Assembly: GCA_037957365.1 (NCBI GenBank)
Contig: JARHVA010002426.1
Location: 390,001-454,000 of the forward strand
Direction of reading: 5' to 3'
DNA: 64,000 bases
Source of the DNA: Torreya grandis
Lineage: Eukaryota > Streptophyta > Pinopsida > Cupressales > Taxaceae
Each line of letters starts with the position of its first letter. The first letter of the stretch is position 1. Positions 49,500 through 60,989 of the stretch are shown here, one piece after another. Made by a program: the position numbers and the translations under genes. The notes beneath the pieces are model-generated. The model worked only from the letters and a program-made list of their open reading frames with translations, had not been told where the DNA came from and made no database searches.

Positions 49500-51072
49500 T
49501 GTAGCTCCAAGAATCTAAATGGAACCACTAGTTTTGGTAGGGTGCTAAAGCAAACCACTGAGAAGCTAGAAGGCTCAAGGGTTTTAAGGGCTATAGGAGG
49601 TCTATAGTGGCTATCTGGTTTTCCAAATTGCACCAATCTATAGATATACTTGTAAACCACATTGGGGCTAGTATAAATGAATGCACAAAGTATGCACGAA
49701 CCTCTAGCAGGTCCAACCATAGTAAAACAAGTGGCTATAACTATACTAAGGATTGAATAAACAATAAAGAAGCAATAATATTTATTGAAATGAAATAGCC
49801 AATAGAATGTAAATTTAGTAACTAAATATCTTTGAGGCCAAATGAAATACATTTTGGGAAACAAAGATGTTTTCAAGCAAGTTTTCAAGAGCATGCATAT
49901 TCTAGATTTGAGCTATCCTTCAATGCAATACTATTGTTTTCTAGTATTACAATGGTTCTAGTTTTAATGTGTGTGTGTGTGAGAGAGAGAGAGTTTACAT
50001 AAGTTTTCTAGTGTGTCTACTATGTAATGTATAAAGATTCTAAAGAGAGTAATGGCATATAACAAAGGAATATTTCAATCAATGAAATTAATCTTTGGAT
50101 ATACACAAATGCATAAAACTTCAAAAACTATGTTAAGTAAGATAATCAAACAACTAGTTTTATAAAATATAACAAACCCTAACATATATACTAATGAAAA
50201 TAAGCAAAAGAGTTTCAATTTTCAAAGGAAAGTGCCCTCATATAAAACTCAAAAGATGTACAAAATTTCTACCAACTGATTATCTAACTTAAGAGGCAAG
50301 AGAGGAAGAACATCAGGTTGTGTGTAGGTTGAGTCCAAACCAAGAGCCCAAAGATGTGGAAGAGGTGAAGGAGAATCCACCAATCTATGATAGGAAATAC
50401 AAGGATCACAAATGATAGGTGTAATAGAGTCTTAAGGAGGCAAGGAATAATCCAAAAGCTTTAAGAACACTATTAACAATAAAGAGAATCACCAATGGAA
50501 GCAACAACAATATAGGGCATCCCTTTTCACAAGGAAAGCAATTGTGCTAAGCAAGAATCAAGAGAGATTCAAAGATGAAAACCAAGATTTCAAAGTGAGT
50601 GATCAATGGAATTGATCACAATAGAGATGCAACAAAAAAAGAGTAAGAGTGAATCGAGTGTGAATGAATGAGGAAACATGCCTATATCCAACCCTAATCC
50701 ATCAACAGGTTAAGAAATTAGTTGTTTATGACCATTTTGGACCAAATCCATCACTTTTCATGCATTCAACCTGGGTTATAGCTTTCATGAAGGAAACATG
50801 TAGCCTAGGCTACATGTCTCCTTCCTAAGTTATGGCCTAGGTCAAACAGGGGCCTAGGATAGTTAAAGAGCTCTTAACAGGCTCTCAAGGGGTCCCTAGA
50901 GAGCCCTTATGGCATGAGAAAGGTTCAAAATGGTTAGAGGATGGGAATAATGCATGAGAGAGGTCTAAGCAAGTGGCCTATGACTCTAAGTAGGATAACC
51001 AAGGTCAACAGTCTACATGTGAGCTAACGTGTAATCATAAAGAGGAGTAGGGTCATGGGAAGTACACTTACA
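49500..51072 (-). repeat. Element F left LTR (3' LTR)
   Basis: 1573 bp, TGTAGCTCC to TTACA on the plus strand. It aligns with 56995-58544. It contains a GT/GA dinucleotide run at about 49970-49993 and a long palindrome at 50796-50817. Confidence 0.93.
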
Positions 51073-51329
51073 TATGCTCTTGAGGTACAAAAAATTAGTG
51101 TTCGAATGATTAAGAAGTGTTTTGAAGTACCTAGAAGCCACACCAAAATAAAAGAAAACAAGTACTAAAAAGATAACAAAAAACATTATCTGTACTTACT
51201 AGATGAGGATGGTAATAGAAGAATGTTGACTATGTGATCTATGGGTGAAAGTGAAAATGCTATGTAATCCAAATCCAAATCTAGCTCCAGATTTAGCTCT
51301 TGTAAAAGGGAAACACAAATGATATAAAA

Positions 51330-51750
51330 TCAAATCATACTATCTAGAATGAAATTCACCAAGGCATCATCCCTAGTGTTCTCCCTACAAAGGATGTGGG
51401 TGAACTAGATGTCCTCAAATAAGGAAATCAAATTGATTGCCACCTCAAAGAGGGGGAAAAAATCATAGCTAAAGACAACCCAAACATGAATGAGTTGAGA
51501 CATGGATAAGAGTGAGTCAGAGAAAAACTACACATAACACCTACCTAAATCATAGGTATTGGTCAAAGCACCAATGATCATGTGATACTCAGTGGCATTA
51601 TTCATCTCACTAATCAAGAAATAACTAGTTGCAACAAGTTCATGGCCCCATAGATCATTAATAACCCAAGTCATAGCTACAGGTCTTTGGTTTCCTTGAT
51701 TACCGCCATCTATGTGAATCACCACTAATAGGTACACCATGATGGGGGTT
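51330..51750 (-). pseudogene. Element F stand-alone RNase H (plant/archaeal type)
   Basis: The minus-strand ORF 51740-51528 reads VIHIDGGNQGNQRPVAMTWV (first Asp), GHELVATSYFL and EMNNATEYHMIIGALTNTYD (catalytic Glu). After one stop comes FSDSLLSMSQLIHVW (third Asp) and, further on, LCRENTRDDALVNFILDS, the usual end of the fold with the last Asp. All four acidic positions can be pointed to. This matches the second, plant-acquired RNase H of Tat-lineage elements, which in autonomous members sits next to the RT-RNase H module. Here no RT precedes it. One stop splits the domain, which is better preserved than the rest of F. Confidence 0.8.
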
Positions 51751-53400
51751 AAGGATGTAGGATGATCACCTATAAAAGGGTTATATCAAAGTAGGGTGGG
51801 GTGAGCTAGTTGCATAGGGAAATAAATAATGGAACAAAGACACAACCATAACAATTAACTAATGCCAGCTGTGGGAAGAGGTAACAAAGGCAAGTGGGGA
51901 AAAGTTTAGAGAAGATGAAGACTAATCATCAAGAGTAAAACAAATCCCAAACCACCATAGCCAACTGACACTTGTAACTTACAACCATGACCAAAAAAGA
52001 GAGAGGGATTTAAAACAAATCAACTACAAAAAACTAAATAAATGAATAACTAAAAGAAGCATAGAAAGCAACTTCTATCCCTAGGTGCCCACGAGACATG
52101 GCACAAGCCTTGGAGGTCAATAGGGACCCAAAAAGGGGTCTTAGGGACCAAAATAGGGATAGAGTGGATCCAAGTAAACATTAGATTAAAAATTGAGGAT
52201 ACCAATGCATTTAAAATTTTCTAAAACCCTTAAGATAGAGGTTTCATGGTCTAAAACACAAAAAGGGGCCCGTAAGGTGCATTTGGCAAGGAGTGCATGA
52301 ACCTAATAGGCCAAAGGACTTGGGGGTATGAAAGGCTGGAATGGTCTAGAAATAGACCCAAAGAAGCCTCAAAGAGAGAAAATGAATCTTCCATTATGTC
52401 TAAAATGGGACAAAACCTTTCAAATGAAGGTTGTGAGATTCTAGGAGCAAAAATGGGGTCAAATGGAGGCCTGAAAAGGGCAAAAAGAAGGCTATTGGCC
52501 CATGACACAACCTACCTAGGAAAACCCATGGCTTGGACCACTACCAAGATATAAAATTTGTGGCTTGGCCCTCTACCAGGCTATGGTTTAGCCCAAAAAG
52601 CTATGACCTAGGCCAGAAAAGGATAAAACCAAGCCTAAGGAGCCTGAAAAGACCCAAAACTAGCCTAAAAAGGAAATGAAAGGGGGGAGATAAGAAAATA
52701 ATGCTTGTGATCATGCCAAAACATTTTTTTATTGTTCCATTATTAGCATGACTGATCTAGGGTCATTTTTCTCTCTTGTACAGATGTGAGGAAGAGTCAG
52801 AGTGCTAGAAGCAAGAAAGATATCTGAGCCAGTTGAGCCACCGCCACTGTGTGGGGCCAACCATGAGAGAGTGACTCAATGCCAATTGTAGTGAGAGGCA
52901 AGGAGTGGTGGTAGGAGGCTTGTGATAGACAAATACCATATAGGGAAGGATGGAGTAAGTCATAAGCAACCACTAACCCATATCACCTATAGGCACTGTA
53001 GAAAAAGGAGAGAGGGAGTTGATAAGGAACCAACTACTAGCAAGTAGTAGCCCAACCAACTAAAAAAAGCAAAAGACTCTATTTCTATCCCAAGGTGCAT
53101 TTAAGGAGGAGCACACAAGCTAAATGATGAAAGAGTCCCACAAGGGTCTGATGATGGATGTCATGAGAGGGGCAAGCCACTGAATGGGGGCCTGAAGAGG
53201 GAGTTCTAATAAGCTTTAAGGCTCACCAAAGCACCAAAACCCCAAGACAAGGCTTGCCCCTAAGGGCAGGACACCACTTCTCCCTAAATAGAGGCCTACC
53301 CCCAAGGCAAGCCACTGTTTAGCCTACAAAGAGGCCAAATAATAGGGAAATAGTGGGAAGAAGGATATGGAATAACTTTATCTCTAGGTTCACAAGTCAT
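51751..53400. other. Element F internal region without coding signal
   Basis: About 1.6 kb between the protease linker and RNase H, where RT, RNase H and perhaps integrase would be in an autonomous element. It is richer in G and C than its surroundings. It has phrases such as GCTATGACCTAGGCC that echo the F LTR, and no frame with retroelement wording on either strand. Confidence 0.65.
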
Positions 53401-54350
53401 GACCTAAAACATAGGCATGTTGAAGGTGGGGTCATTATTGGCGAATGAGACATCTGAACCCAAATAATTAATAGGATGGTTATGCATAAGATGTTTAGGC
53501 ATGAGATTCTTTTAATCTCTCTTCTCATTGATTGGGTTAGGTGTTATACTATGGATGGAATATCACTCACGATCATACTCAGCTACTCTAGCAGACTCAA
53601 TAGGAGACATGTTGAGAGAGACAATAATCTGATGGGAAAAACAAGATGCAAGTGGGAGCTCAATGTTTGGGGAAACATCCTAAAAGAGGTCTCCAAAAAG
53701 AGATGAGTTGGCTTGGCATCATAGAGTGAAAGAGGGAGTCAACTGATGCACATCAAACTCTAAAGAAGTGAACATTCTTTGATACTTAGTCAGATCATAA
53801 CATTCATCCTTGAGAAAATGAGATTTAGAAGTAGGGGGTGTGGGGGAATCCATATAACCCCATAAGGAGATATCCAAATCCTCACTTAAGGGCTTTGTCT
53901 TTACATAGAGTAATGCCCAAGGATCTGGGTCAGCCTCTATAGTTTAAACCTCACCTTCATGCATGAACTGAACCATACAAAACATGGCCAACATGATGGC
54001 TTGCATGGTAGTGGTCTAAGGATGATCGATAATCATGTTGTATGAAAGATAAAGGTTTAACACATAAAAATTGATTCTGACCACTTTGGGACCAAATTTC
54101 ATGTAGAGCTTCCATTTCCCATTGACATAACTATGTCATTAAAACTGACACACCTATGGTGAGAATCATAAAGCTTCTTTTGAATTATTTCAAGCTCATC
54201 AAATACACATAGAGGCATGATATTCAAGGTGTCTCCTTCATCAACAATACATTACTTGACATGGCAATCATCAATAGAAGTCTTGATATAGAGAGGGAAC
54301 CAATCCCTCTTAGCCAAAATCAAATCATCTAGTAAGGAGGATGGGTTGAA
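53401..54350 (-). pseudogene. PR: Element F protease and following linker (decayed)
   Basis: Minus-strand retropepsin-like stretch LAKRDWFPLYIKTSID, then CIVDEGDTLNIMPLCVFDEL (about 54190-54340). The catalytic Asp is at plus 54240-54242, and the motif reads DEG where the family has DSG or DTG. The LNIMP text after it is typical of Tat-lineage protease. The linker that follows (YVKTKPLSEDLDISLWGYMD, about 53850-53920) fits the segment usually found between protease and RT, and then coding signal is lost. Confidence 0.65.
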
Positions 54351-54749
54351 AGAGAAAATAGGAGGATTAGGATGCTTAGGTGTATCCAAGTTAAACAACA
54401 CACCAAAATCATCTTATAGTGGATCCTCATGAGAGAGACCAATCTCATCAAATATGAGGCCCCTTTGCTCAAGGAAAAAGTGAAGTATGTCCCAGAGGGA
54501 GATCCTAGCCAATATGCCTTATAACTCCTCTATGATAGAGTACATATGTTGTCTAGCCTAGGGAGGGATGTTACATCAAAAGTCAAATATGAATTTAGGA
54601 TTCCTTGCCCCCATGATCTGGATAGGAGTCCCAACACCACTAGTCTCTCAAGTGGGGTTAGTGGCCCAACTCAAACATGTGTTGATAAAGCACTCATAAC
54701 CAGTAGGAACAATGCCAATAACAATAACAACCTTACTAATCTTGTACTT

Positions 54750-56130
54750 GGATTTCCCTCATAGGTTAGCTTGAGAAGAGGAATCAGAAGAGGTAGAAGA
54801 GCAAGAAGGAGAGTGTGGGGACTTAACCTTTGATTTCTTATTTTTCTTCTTCTTCTTCTTCTCTTTGTTGTGGTTTGGTAGAGGCTCCTTAAACACATCC
54901 AACTTATGGTTGTGCTCAGCAAGAGGATAACTCTGAGACAAAGGAGAGGCTTTCCCACTAGATTGTTGAGCATCACAATTAGCATCATTATTCCCCTTCA
55001 TCTAGTGGTGATTGCAAAACTTGGTGGGGTCATAAGGAAACACTATCTATTATTTTTTTATACTAAATTCATAAGCCTTCTTTTTAGTTGGATTTTTTCT
55101 CACATCATTCAACTCATGGCTATCTTTCTTGTCTTTCTTCTTGAGAAGAGAATCAATGACACCATCACCGATCATGTTATGGTTATGATCACACAAGGAG
55201 GATGAATTTTGAGAAGGTACAGTCTAAATACCTACTAGTACCTCAAACACTTTGATCTCTAGATACTCATTAACAACTTCATCATAAGAGGTGGGCTCAT
55301 GCTTGAGGAACTTAAGGTGATCCTCCTACCTCAATGCCCATATGAACATATCATAAAGTTGTTCATCCAAGAACTTGATCCTATATGTATGAATGGTTGC
55401 ACACCATCTATGCATAAAATCAAAGTTAAACTCACCCTTAGCCTACACCATGGAGGTGAATGACTGGATACCAATGTTAAAGGGCCTGGAAATATCAAAA
55501 TATTAGAGGAAGTCATTTAGAAGGAGCTAGAAATTAGAGAAAGAATCTAGAGGTAGATTCTAAAAATAGACAAGAGCTTCAGCTCATAGAGAATGAGCAA
55601 AGAGATTCAACATCATGCCTTCATCCTATTCCTAATCCATACATGCCATCATGAATGCTGTAATATTATCCATAATATTGGAGTCCTGAGTCCCATTGAA
55701 CTTTGGTAGTTTAGAGATAGGAGTAGGAAGGGAAATAACATACACCCAAGGGGCTAAAGGATTTTGACCGAGATCCTCATAAACACAGTTGATAGTTTGC
55801 TAGCCATGAGCTCTAAGAGGGGGCCCATGATGGTAATGATATTACCTATGCCCATATTCATCATCATAACCATGGCCATGGAGAATATGATTTTGAGGTG
55901 GCTCCTGATAAGGAGGTTGATCATGATGGAAATCATCTCTACCACAAGGTGGGAAATGGCCATGGGAGGTATTTTACCCTTGAGGATAATGGTAAGACAT
56001 GGAATACTCATGGAAGTGGTCATGATGACCAAAATCTCCATGAAACTGGCCACATGCCATCAAAAAAGGGTTAACCAATGGTCATTGATGCTCCCAATAT
56101 GCATCCCATGGATCTCTAATCTGTAAATGG
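54750..56130 (-). pseudogene. gag: Element F gag (decayed, His-rich start)
   Basis: The minus strand opens with a His/Gly/Tyr/Pro-rich stretch (GDFGHHDHFHEYSMSYHY; HGHGYDDEYGHR; about 56070-55790). Next is the gag core: LPKFNGTQDSNIMDNITAFM, LNLFAHSL, MHRWCATIHTYRIKFLDEQL and YDMFIWALR (about 55725-55300), then KFLKHEPTSYDEVVNEYLEI. A zinc-knuckle-like CNHH-stop-MKGNNDANC (54976-55015) follows, then a Ser/Lys-rich tail (KKKKKKNKKSKVKSPHSPS). Frequent stops sit where Gln, Arg or Trp is expected. The knuckle spacing is the short CxxH form seen in Tat gag. Confidence 0.8.
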
Positions 56131-56976
56131 TGATCAAAATCAACATGCTCAATGAAGACTCTAAAGGAAGGAATAGGAAGATGGGAAGAACCCTCATGAT
56201 GAAGATACCTTCCCTAGTGGGAATACCTATGGTCCATAGTATGGATGTGCAATTGTTCTTGTTGGATATTCTCCTACTGAGAGAGAGGCAAGGAAATCAT
56301 GCAAGAAATGGTCGAGGCACTCAACACTAAATAGGTATGACCTCTATCTTTAGAAGATGCATACCAGCAACTCCTAGGTGAGAAGGATGAATTTAATTCA
56401 CTTGAAGATGCCTATAATAGGCATCAATGATTGCATGTAACTCATTAGGTCCTTATCAAGCAAGAGGATCCTCATCACCTCAAATGAGTGAGTGAGATGT
56501 GGCATGATGATGAGCAAAAACATCCTTAAATGAATGAAGCTCATAATAGTGAAAAGAATATTGAGTCTATTGTTTATAGTCTTGCCAATATTATTCCCTT
56601 TCAAATGTGAGAGGGTGAAAACTACCATGCTATGTTGAGGGAATCTCCTGGGCCCTACGATGTCTATATAATTCCATTATAGTCATGGATTTCTCATGAG
56701 TGAGCTCAAGGGTGAGACCCTAAATCTGATAGGAATAACATCCCAAGGGTGGGAGGTCAGCCATGGATGAAATGAAATAAGAGAAACATGGAAGACAATA
56801 GAAAAGGCAAACTATAGGAGAAACAATAAGGAGAATGACACAAAACCAAAGCAGAATACAATAACCAAGGCAAGAGCCAAAACATAATTGAAAACAAATC
56901 CTAACAAATAACAAAGGGTAATTGTCTAAGATATCTCTAAATGAGATAGACCTAGTGTGAAACTGTATGTGAGGTC
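56131..56976 (-). other. Element F 5' leader between LTR and gag
   Basis: Minus-strand leader upstream of gag. There is a possible further gag N-terminal extension with no clear start, and no recognised domain. It probably includes untranslated leader with a packaging signal. Confidence 0.45.
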
Positions 56977-56992
56977 CCATTGGTCGTGCTAG
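56977..56992 (-). other. Element F possible primer-binding site (not Met type)
   Basis: Two bases inside the 5' LTR end, the minus strand reads TAGCACGACCAATGGG. A tRNA-complementary site would begin TGG, so this is one base off. The plus strand then looks like a tRNA 3' end, CCCATTGGTCGTGC-TA. I cannot name the tRNA. Confidence 0.4.
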
Positions 56993-56994
56993 AA

Positions 56995-58544
56995 TATAGA
57001 TCTAAGAATTTGAACTGAACCATCAATGTTTGGTAGGGTGCTAATGCAAACTAATAAGAGGCTAGAAGGCTCAAGGGTTCTAAGGGCTACAAGAGGTATA
57101 TAGTGGCTATCTTGTTTGCCAGCTTGCACCAAGTTATAGATAGACTTGTAAACTAGGTTTAGGCTAGTACAAACAAATGCACAAATCTCTAGTAGGTCTA
57201 ACCATAGTAAATAAAGTGGATAAAACTATAATAAGGATTGCATAAACAAGAAATAAGTAATAATACTGAATGAAATGAAATAGCCAACATAATGTAAATC
57301 TATTAACTAAGGCACTTTGATACCAAATGAAAGATGTTTTGGGAAATAAATACATTTTTAAGTAAGGTTTTAAGAGCATGCCTATTCTATATTTGAGCTA
57401 TCTTTCAATTCAATACTTTTTTTTTTAGCAATACAATGCTTCTAGTTTTAATAAGAGAGAGAGAGAGTTTGCATAAGTTTTATAATGTGTCTACTATGCA
57501 ATGAAAAAAGCTTAAAAAGAGAGAAATGGCATAAAAAATGAATATTTCAAGCATTGAAAGTACTCTTTGGACATACATAAATGCATGAAACTTTAGAAAC
57601 TATAATAAGCAAGATAATCAAACAACTAGTTTTCTAAAACATAACAAACCCTAGCATATATACTACTGTAAATAAGCAAAGAGTTTCACTTTGAAAAATA
57701 AATTACCCTGATATCAAAATCAAAATATGTGTAAACTTTCTACCAATTGATTATCTAAGCTAGGAGGCAAGAAATGAAGAAGATCAGGTTGCGCATAGGC
57801 TAAGTCCAGACCAAGAGATAAAAGTTGTGGAAGAGGTGAAGGAGAAGCCACCAATCTCTGAGAGGCAATGCATGGAGAAAAAATAATAGCTAAAATGGAG
57901 TCTTGAGGAGGCAAGGAGAAATACACAAGATTTAGGAATACTATCAACAAAGAAGAGAATCACCAATATAAGCAACAATAATGTAAGGCATCCCTTTTCA
58001 CAAAGAAAGCAATTATGCCAAGCAAGAATCAAGAGAGATTCGAAGATGGTGGCCAAGATTTCAATGTGAGTGATAAATGGAGATGATCTGAGTAGAGATG
58101 TAAAAAAATTGGAATAAGAGTGAATCAAATGTGAATGAATGAGGAAACCCACCTATATCCATCAACAATTCAAGAAACTAGCCGTTTATGACCATTTTGG
58201 ACCAAATCCATCACTTTTCATACATTCCACCTGGGCCATGGCTGAGGCCATGACTTTTATGAAGGAAACATGCGGCCTAGGCTATAGGTTTCCTTATTAA
58301 GCCATAGCCTAGGTCAAATAGGGGCCTAGGTTGGTCAAAGAGCTCCTGAAAGGATCTTAGGGGGTCCCTAGAGAGCCCTTTTAACATGAGAAAGGTCTAA
58401 AATGGCTAGAAGATGGGAATAATGCATGTGAGAGGTTTAAGTAAGTAACCTATGACTCTAAGTGGGATAACTAGGGTAATTAGTCTACACGTGAGTTGAT
58501 GTGTAATCATAGGGAGGAGTAGTGTTATGGGAAGTATGATTACA
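56995..58544 (-). repeat. Element F right LTR (5' LTR)
   Basis: 1550 bp partner of 49500-51072. Its first base pair reads TA instead of TG on the plus strand, one G-to-A change. It ends TTACA before CTATC. Confidence 0.92.
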
Positions 58545-58549
58545 CTATC

Positions 58550-58925
58550 TTGGTTAGCTTATCAACTATAACCAAGATCATGTCATGAATGTTCTATGAT
58601 AATGGCAATCTTTAGAAAAATTCCATACTAATCACCTACCATTTACACTCTAGTATGTCATGTGGATATAACAATCCAGCTGTATACACATTTTTAGATT
58701 TCACTCATTGAAATTTTAGATAACATGGCACAAAGTTTTTTGCATCTTTATTGATTCCCTTCCATAAATAAATTTGTATAATCTTTACCATTAGCTTAGT
58801 TGATGTCTTGAATACAGGGCATTATGAAATTCCTCTAGCATTGTGATCATTATATTCTCCTGATCTACCACATACATCCTTCCATTATATCATAGAAGAC
58901 CACCACTCTCTAATTTTTATCCTTT
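58550..58925 (-). pseudogene. INT: Element E integrase, N-terminal half (right of F)
   Basis: The minus strand starts near YNGRMYVVDQENIMITMLEE and FHNA, then IIQIYLWKGINKDA and CYLKFQ-stop-VKSKNVYT, where the CxxC pair has lost a Cys. It continues AGLLYPHDILECKW and the first core strand MILVIVDKLTKI, where F interrupts. Joined across F, the frame continues AHFIPSNLTDD with no base lost besides the target duplication. Confidence 0.85.
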
Positions 58926-59435
58926 ATATCTAGGATTTTGAGCATTCTTAGTCAAAGCTTTCCTGACTTGGTCATAAAATTCATCTCCTAGTGAGAACTT
59001 GATCATATGATCCCTGAATGTAATGTTGATAGTAGCCACAACTTTTATGTACCTTTTATGACTCAAGGTGTCAGCTACTTTATTCTCCTTGCCTTTCATA
59101 TAACTTATATTAAAGTTATAATTAGATAAAAACTCTAACTAGCACCTTTGATAAACATTCAAATATTGTTTGGTGAAGATGTATTTGAGTCCCAAGTTAT
59201 CATTCTTGAGTTCAAACATTTTTCCCAACAAATAATGTCTCCAAACTTGTAAATCATAAATAATTAACACAATTTCAAGATCATAAGGGGCATAATTCAC
59301 CTCATAAGGTTTTAGTTTACTTGACTCATAAGCTACTACTACACCATCTTGCATAATTAATCCTCCTAGTCTATCCCTAGATGCATCTATGATCACTAAA
59401 AAATGACCATTGGGATCAAGAACTCTTAACACTAG
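58926..59435 (-). pseudogene. RH: Element E RNase H (mostly intact) and connection
   Basis: 97 codons are open from 59432: HFLVIIDASRDRLGGLIMQD (first Asp), YAPYDLEIVLIIYDLQVW (Glu) and ELKNDNLGLKYIF (third Asp position, Asn-Asp-Asn where the family has TDH). It then continues, after a stop, to a second open frame 59099-58917 with MKGKENKVADTLSHKRY, the usual link to integrase. It is one of the best kept parts of E. Confidence 0.9.
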
Positions 59436-60380
59436 TGTCTAAGTAAGTCTTTTTTTCAATTTTTGAAAATATACTTCGCTCTTATCCAACCAGATAAAAC
59501 TTAATTCTTACACTATAGAGAGGTAATCAGATTAGTTATCTTGGAAAAATTTAAAACAAATTTCCTATAATAGCCTGCTAATCCCATGAAACTCATCACC
59601 TCATGGACATTCCTAAGTGTTGACCACTCCATAATGGCTCTTATCTTAGTTAGATCAATAAAAATGCCATCTGCTAAAATAATATGGCCTAGATATTGCA
59701 CTTTCTTTTGGAAAAATACACACTTGGATAATTTTCCATATAGCTTATGCTTTTACAAAATTTCAAAACTAGCTCTAGATGTTGAAGATTCTATTACTCA
59801 TCCTTATAATAAATAAGAATGCCATCTAAAAATACCAAAACAAAATGATCTAAGTAATCTCTGAACACACTGTTCATGAGATTCATGAATGTTGTAGGTG
59901 CATTCTCAACCCAAATGGTAAAGCTGTAAATGTGTAATGCCCATAGCAAGTTATAAGTGCCATATTTAGAATATCCCCCTCTTTTATTCTTAATTGATGA
60001 TATCCATATCTAAGATCAATCTTAGAAAATATCATTTCTCCTCACGTCTGATCAAAAAAATCATCTATTTGGGGTAATGGATAGCTATTCTTGATGGTTT
60101 CCTTGTTCAATATTCTATAATCAATGCAAAGTCAAAGAGTAAAATCCTTATTCTTAACAAATACAATTGATGCATCCCATGGTGACACACTTGGTCTAAT
60201 CAACCCTTTGAAAAATAATTCCTAAAGTTGTGCCTTCAATTCTACTAATTCAGTGGTTGTAATTCTATATGGAGCATTAGATTGAGGTTCTGTTCCTGGT
60301 TTGATATCAATAGAGAAATCAAATTCCCATTTAAAAGGAAATCTTAGAAATTTTTCTAGAGACACATCATGAAAATTTCT
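59436..60380 (-). pseudogene. RT: Element E reverse transcriptase (catalytic Asp lost)
   Basis: Minus-strand motifs in order: [99 protein letters not shown], then LPFGL. The catalytic box reads FLDG (rc of about 59822-59833), where YLDD is expected, so the second Asp is Gly. The end (YLGHIILADGIFIDLTKIRA; FMGLAGYYRKFV) is open at 59701-59513. There are several frameshifts and stops between 59850 and 60300. Confidence 0.9.
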
Positions 60381-60499
60381 AAGGAAAGTATAATCTTAAA
60401 TTGATGGTTCCTTAGTTTCCTCTATTTCATTTATCTTGATAATAAATGCTTGACATCCTTTACCGTGGGCCTTCCTGAGTTGCATTGCAAAAATTTGCC

Positions 60500-60730
60500 T
60501 AAGCCTTAACTCCCTTTTCTTACCTTGAATTAGTGTCTAATTTCTAGAATCATCACTAAAATCAACCTTTTTTAGATAGAATTTAACCTTGGCCTTATGC
60601 GTCACAAGTCAATTGACTTCTAGGATCACATCATATGACCCTAGTGGTATTACATAAAGATACACAACCGTTATGAATTCTGGCAACCTAATTTCTGATT
60701 CAACTAAACACTTGTCAACTTGGACTTTAG
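60500..60730 (-). pseudogene. PR: Element E protease C-terminal part
   Basis: The minus strand reads KVQVDKCLVESEIRLPEFIT, VVYLYVIPLGSYDVILEVN and LVTHKAKVKFYLKKVDF. The PLGSYDVIL phrase is the end of the retropepsin domain in Del/Tekay-like elements. The catalytic D-S/T-G itself should lie near 60800-60860 but is not readable in this copy. Confidence 0.7.
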
Positions 60731-60989
60731 AATTATTCCTATATTGTACCAACCATGCATTTTCCATTACACCAAATTTTATATAAAATTTATTTAGAAT
60801 TACAGGAATTATAAAACATTATGTATCCCCTATATCTATCAAAATTAAAACTAGATGTTCAAACAAAATACCTAACAATTATATGGGTGAAGTTTGGAAT
60901 TTGGTTTGCCAATTATCAACTGCTACATAAATACATTGCTAAATTTTTTCTTGATTATGGGTATAACCTTTGTTCCTCAACTTATCTAG

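Larger units (their letters stand above)
49500..58544 (-). mobile_element. Element F: Tat-like non-autonomous Ty3/Gypsy retrotransposon inside the E integrase
   Basis: LTRs are at 49500-51072 and 56995-58544, with target duplications CTATT/CTATC. Gag orientation shows it reads on the minus strand, so the right LTR is the 5' LTR. The internal 5.9 kb carries gag, protease, a long non-coding-looking stretch, and then a lone plant-type RNase H close to the 3' LTR. I found no RT, no RT-linked RNase H and no integrase, so it would depend on a related element to move. The gag, protease and RNase H styles point to the Tat lineage. Confidence 0.88.

Noticed and set aside
52297..52554. 85-codon plus-strand open frame in F
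   Set aside because: A matching-length minus frame exists over the same bases, neither shows a domain, and the region is the non-coding-looking filler of F.
54759..55001. Lys-rich open frame as an independent host gene
   Set aside because: It is in place as the tail of the F gag, directly after the zinc-knuckle-like motif.
55764..56330. Met/Ile-rich plus-strand open frames
   Set aside because: They oppose the His-rich gag frame of element F. Their Met/Ile runs are the reverse reading of CAT/ATG-rich codons.
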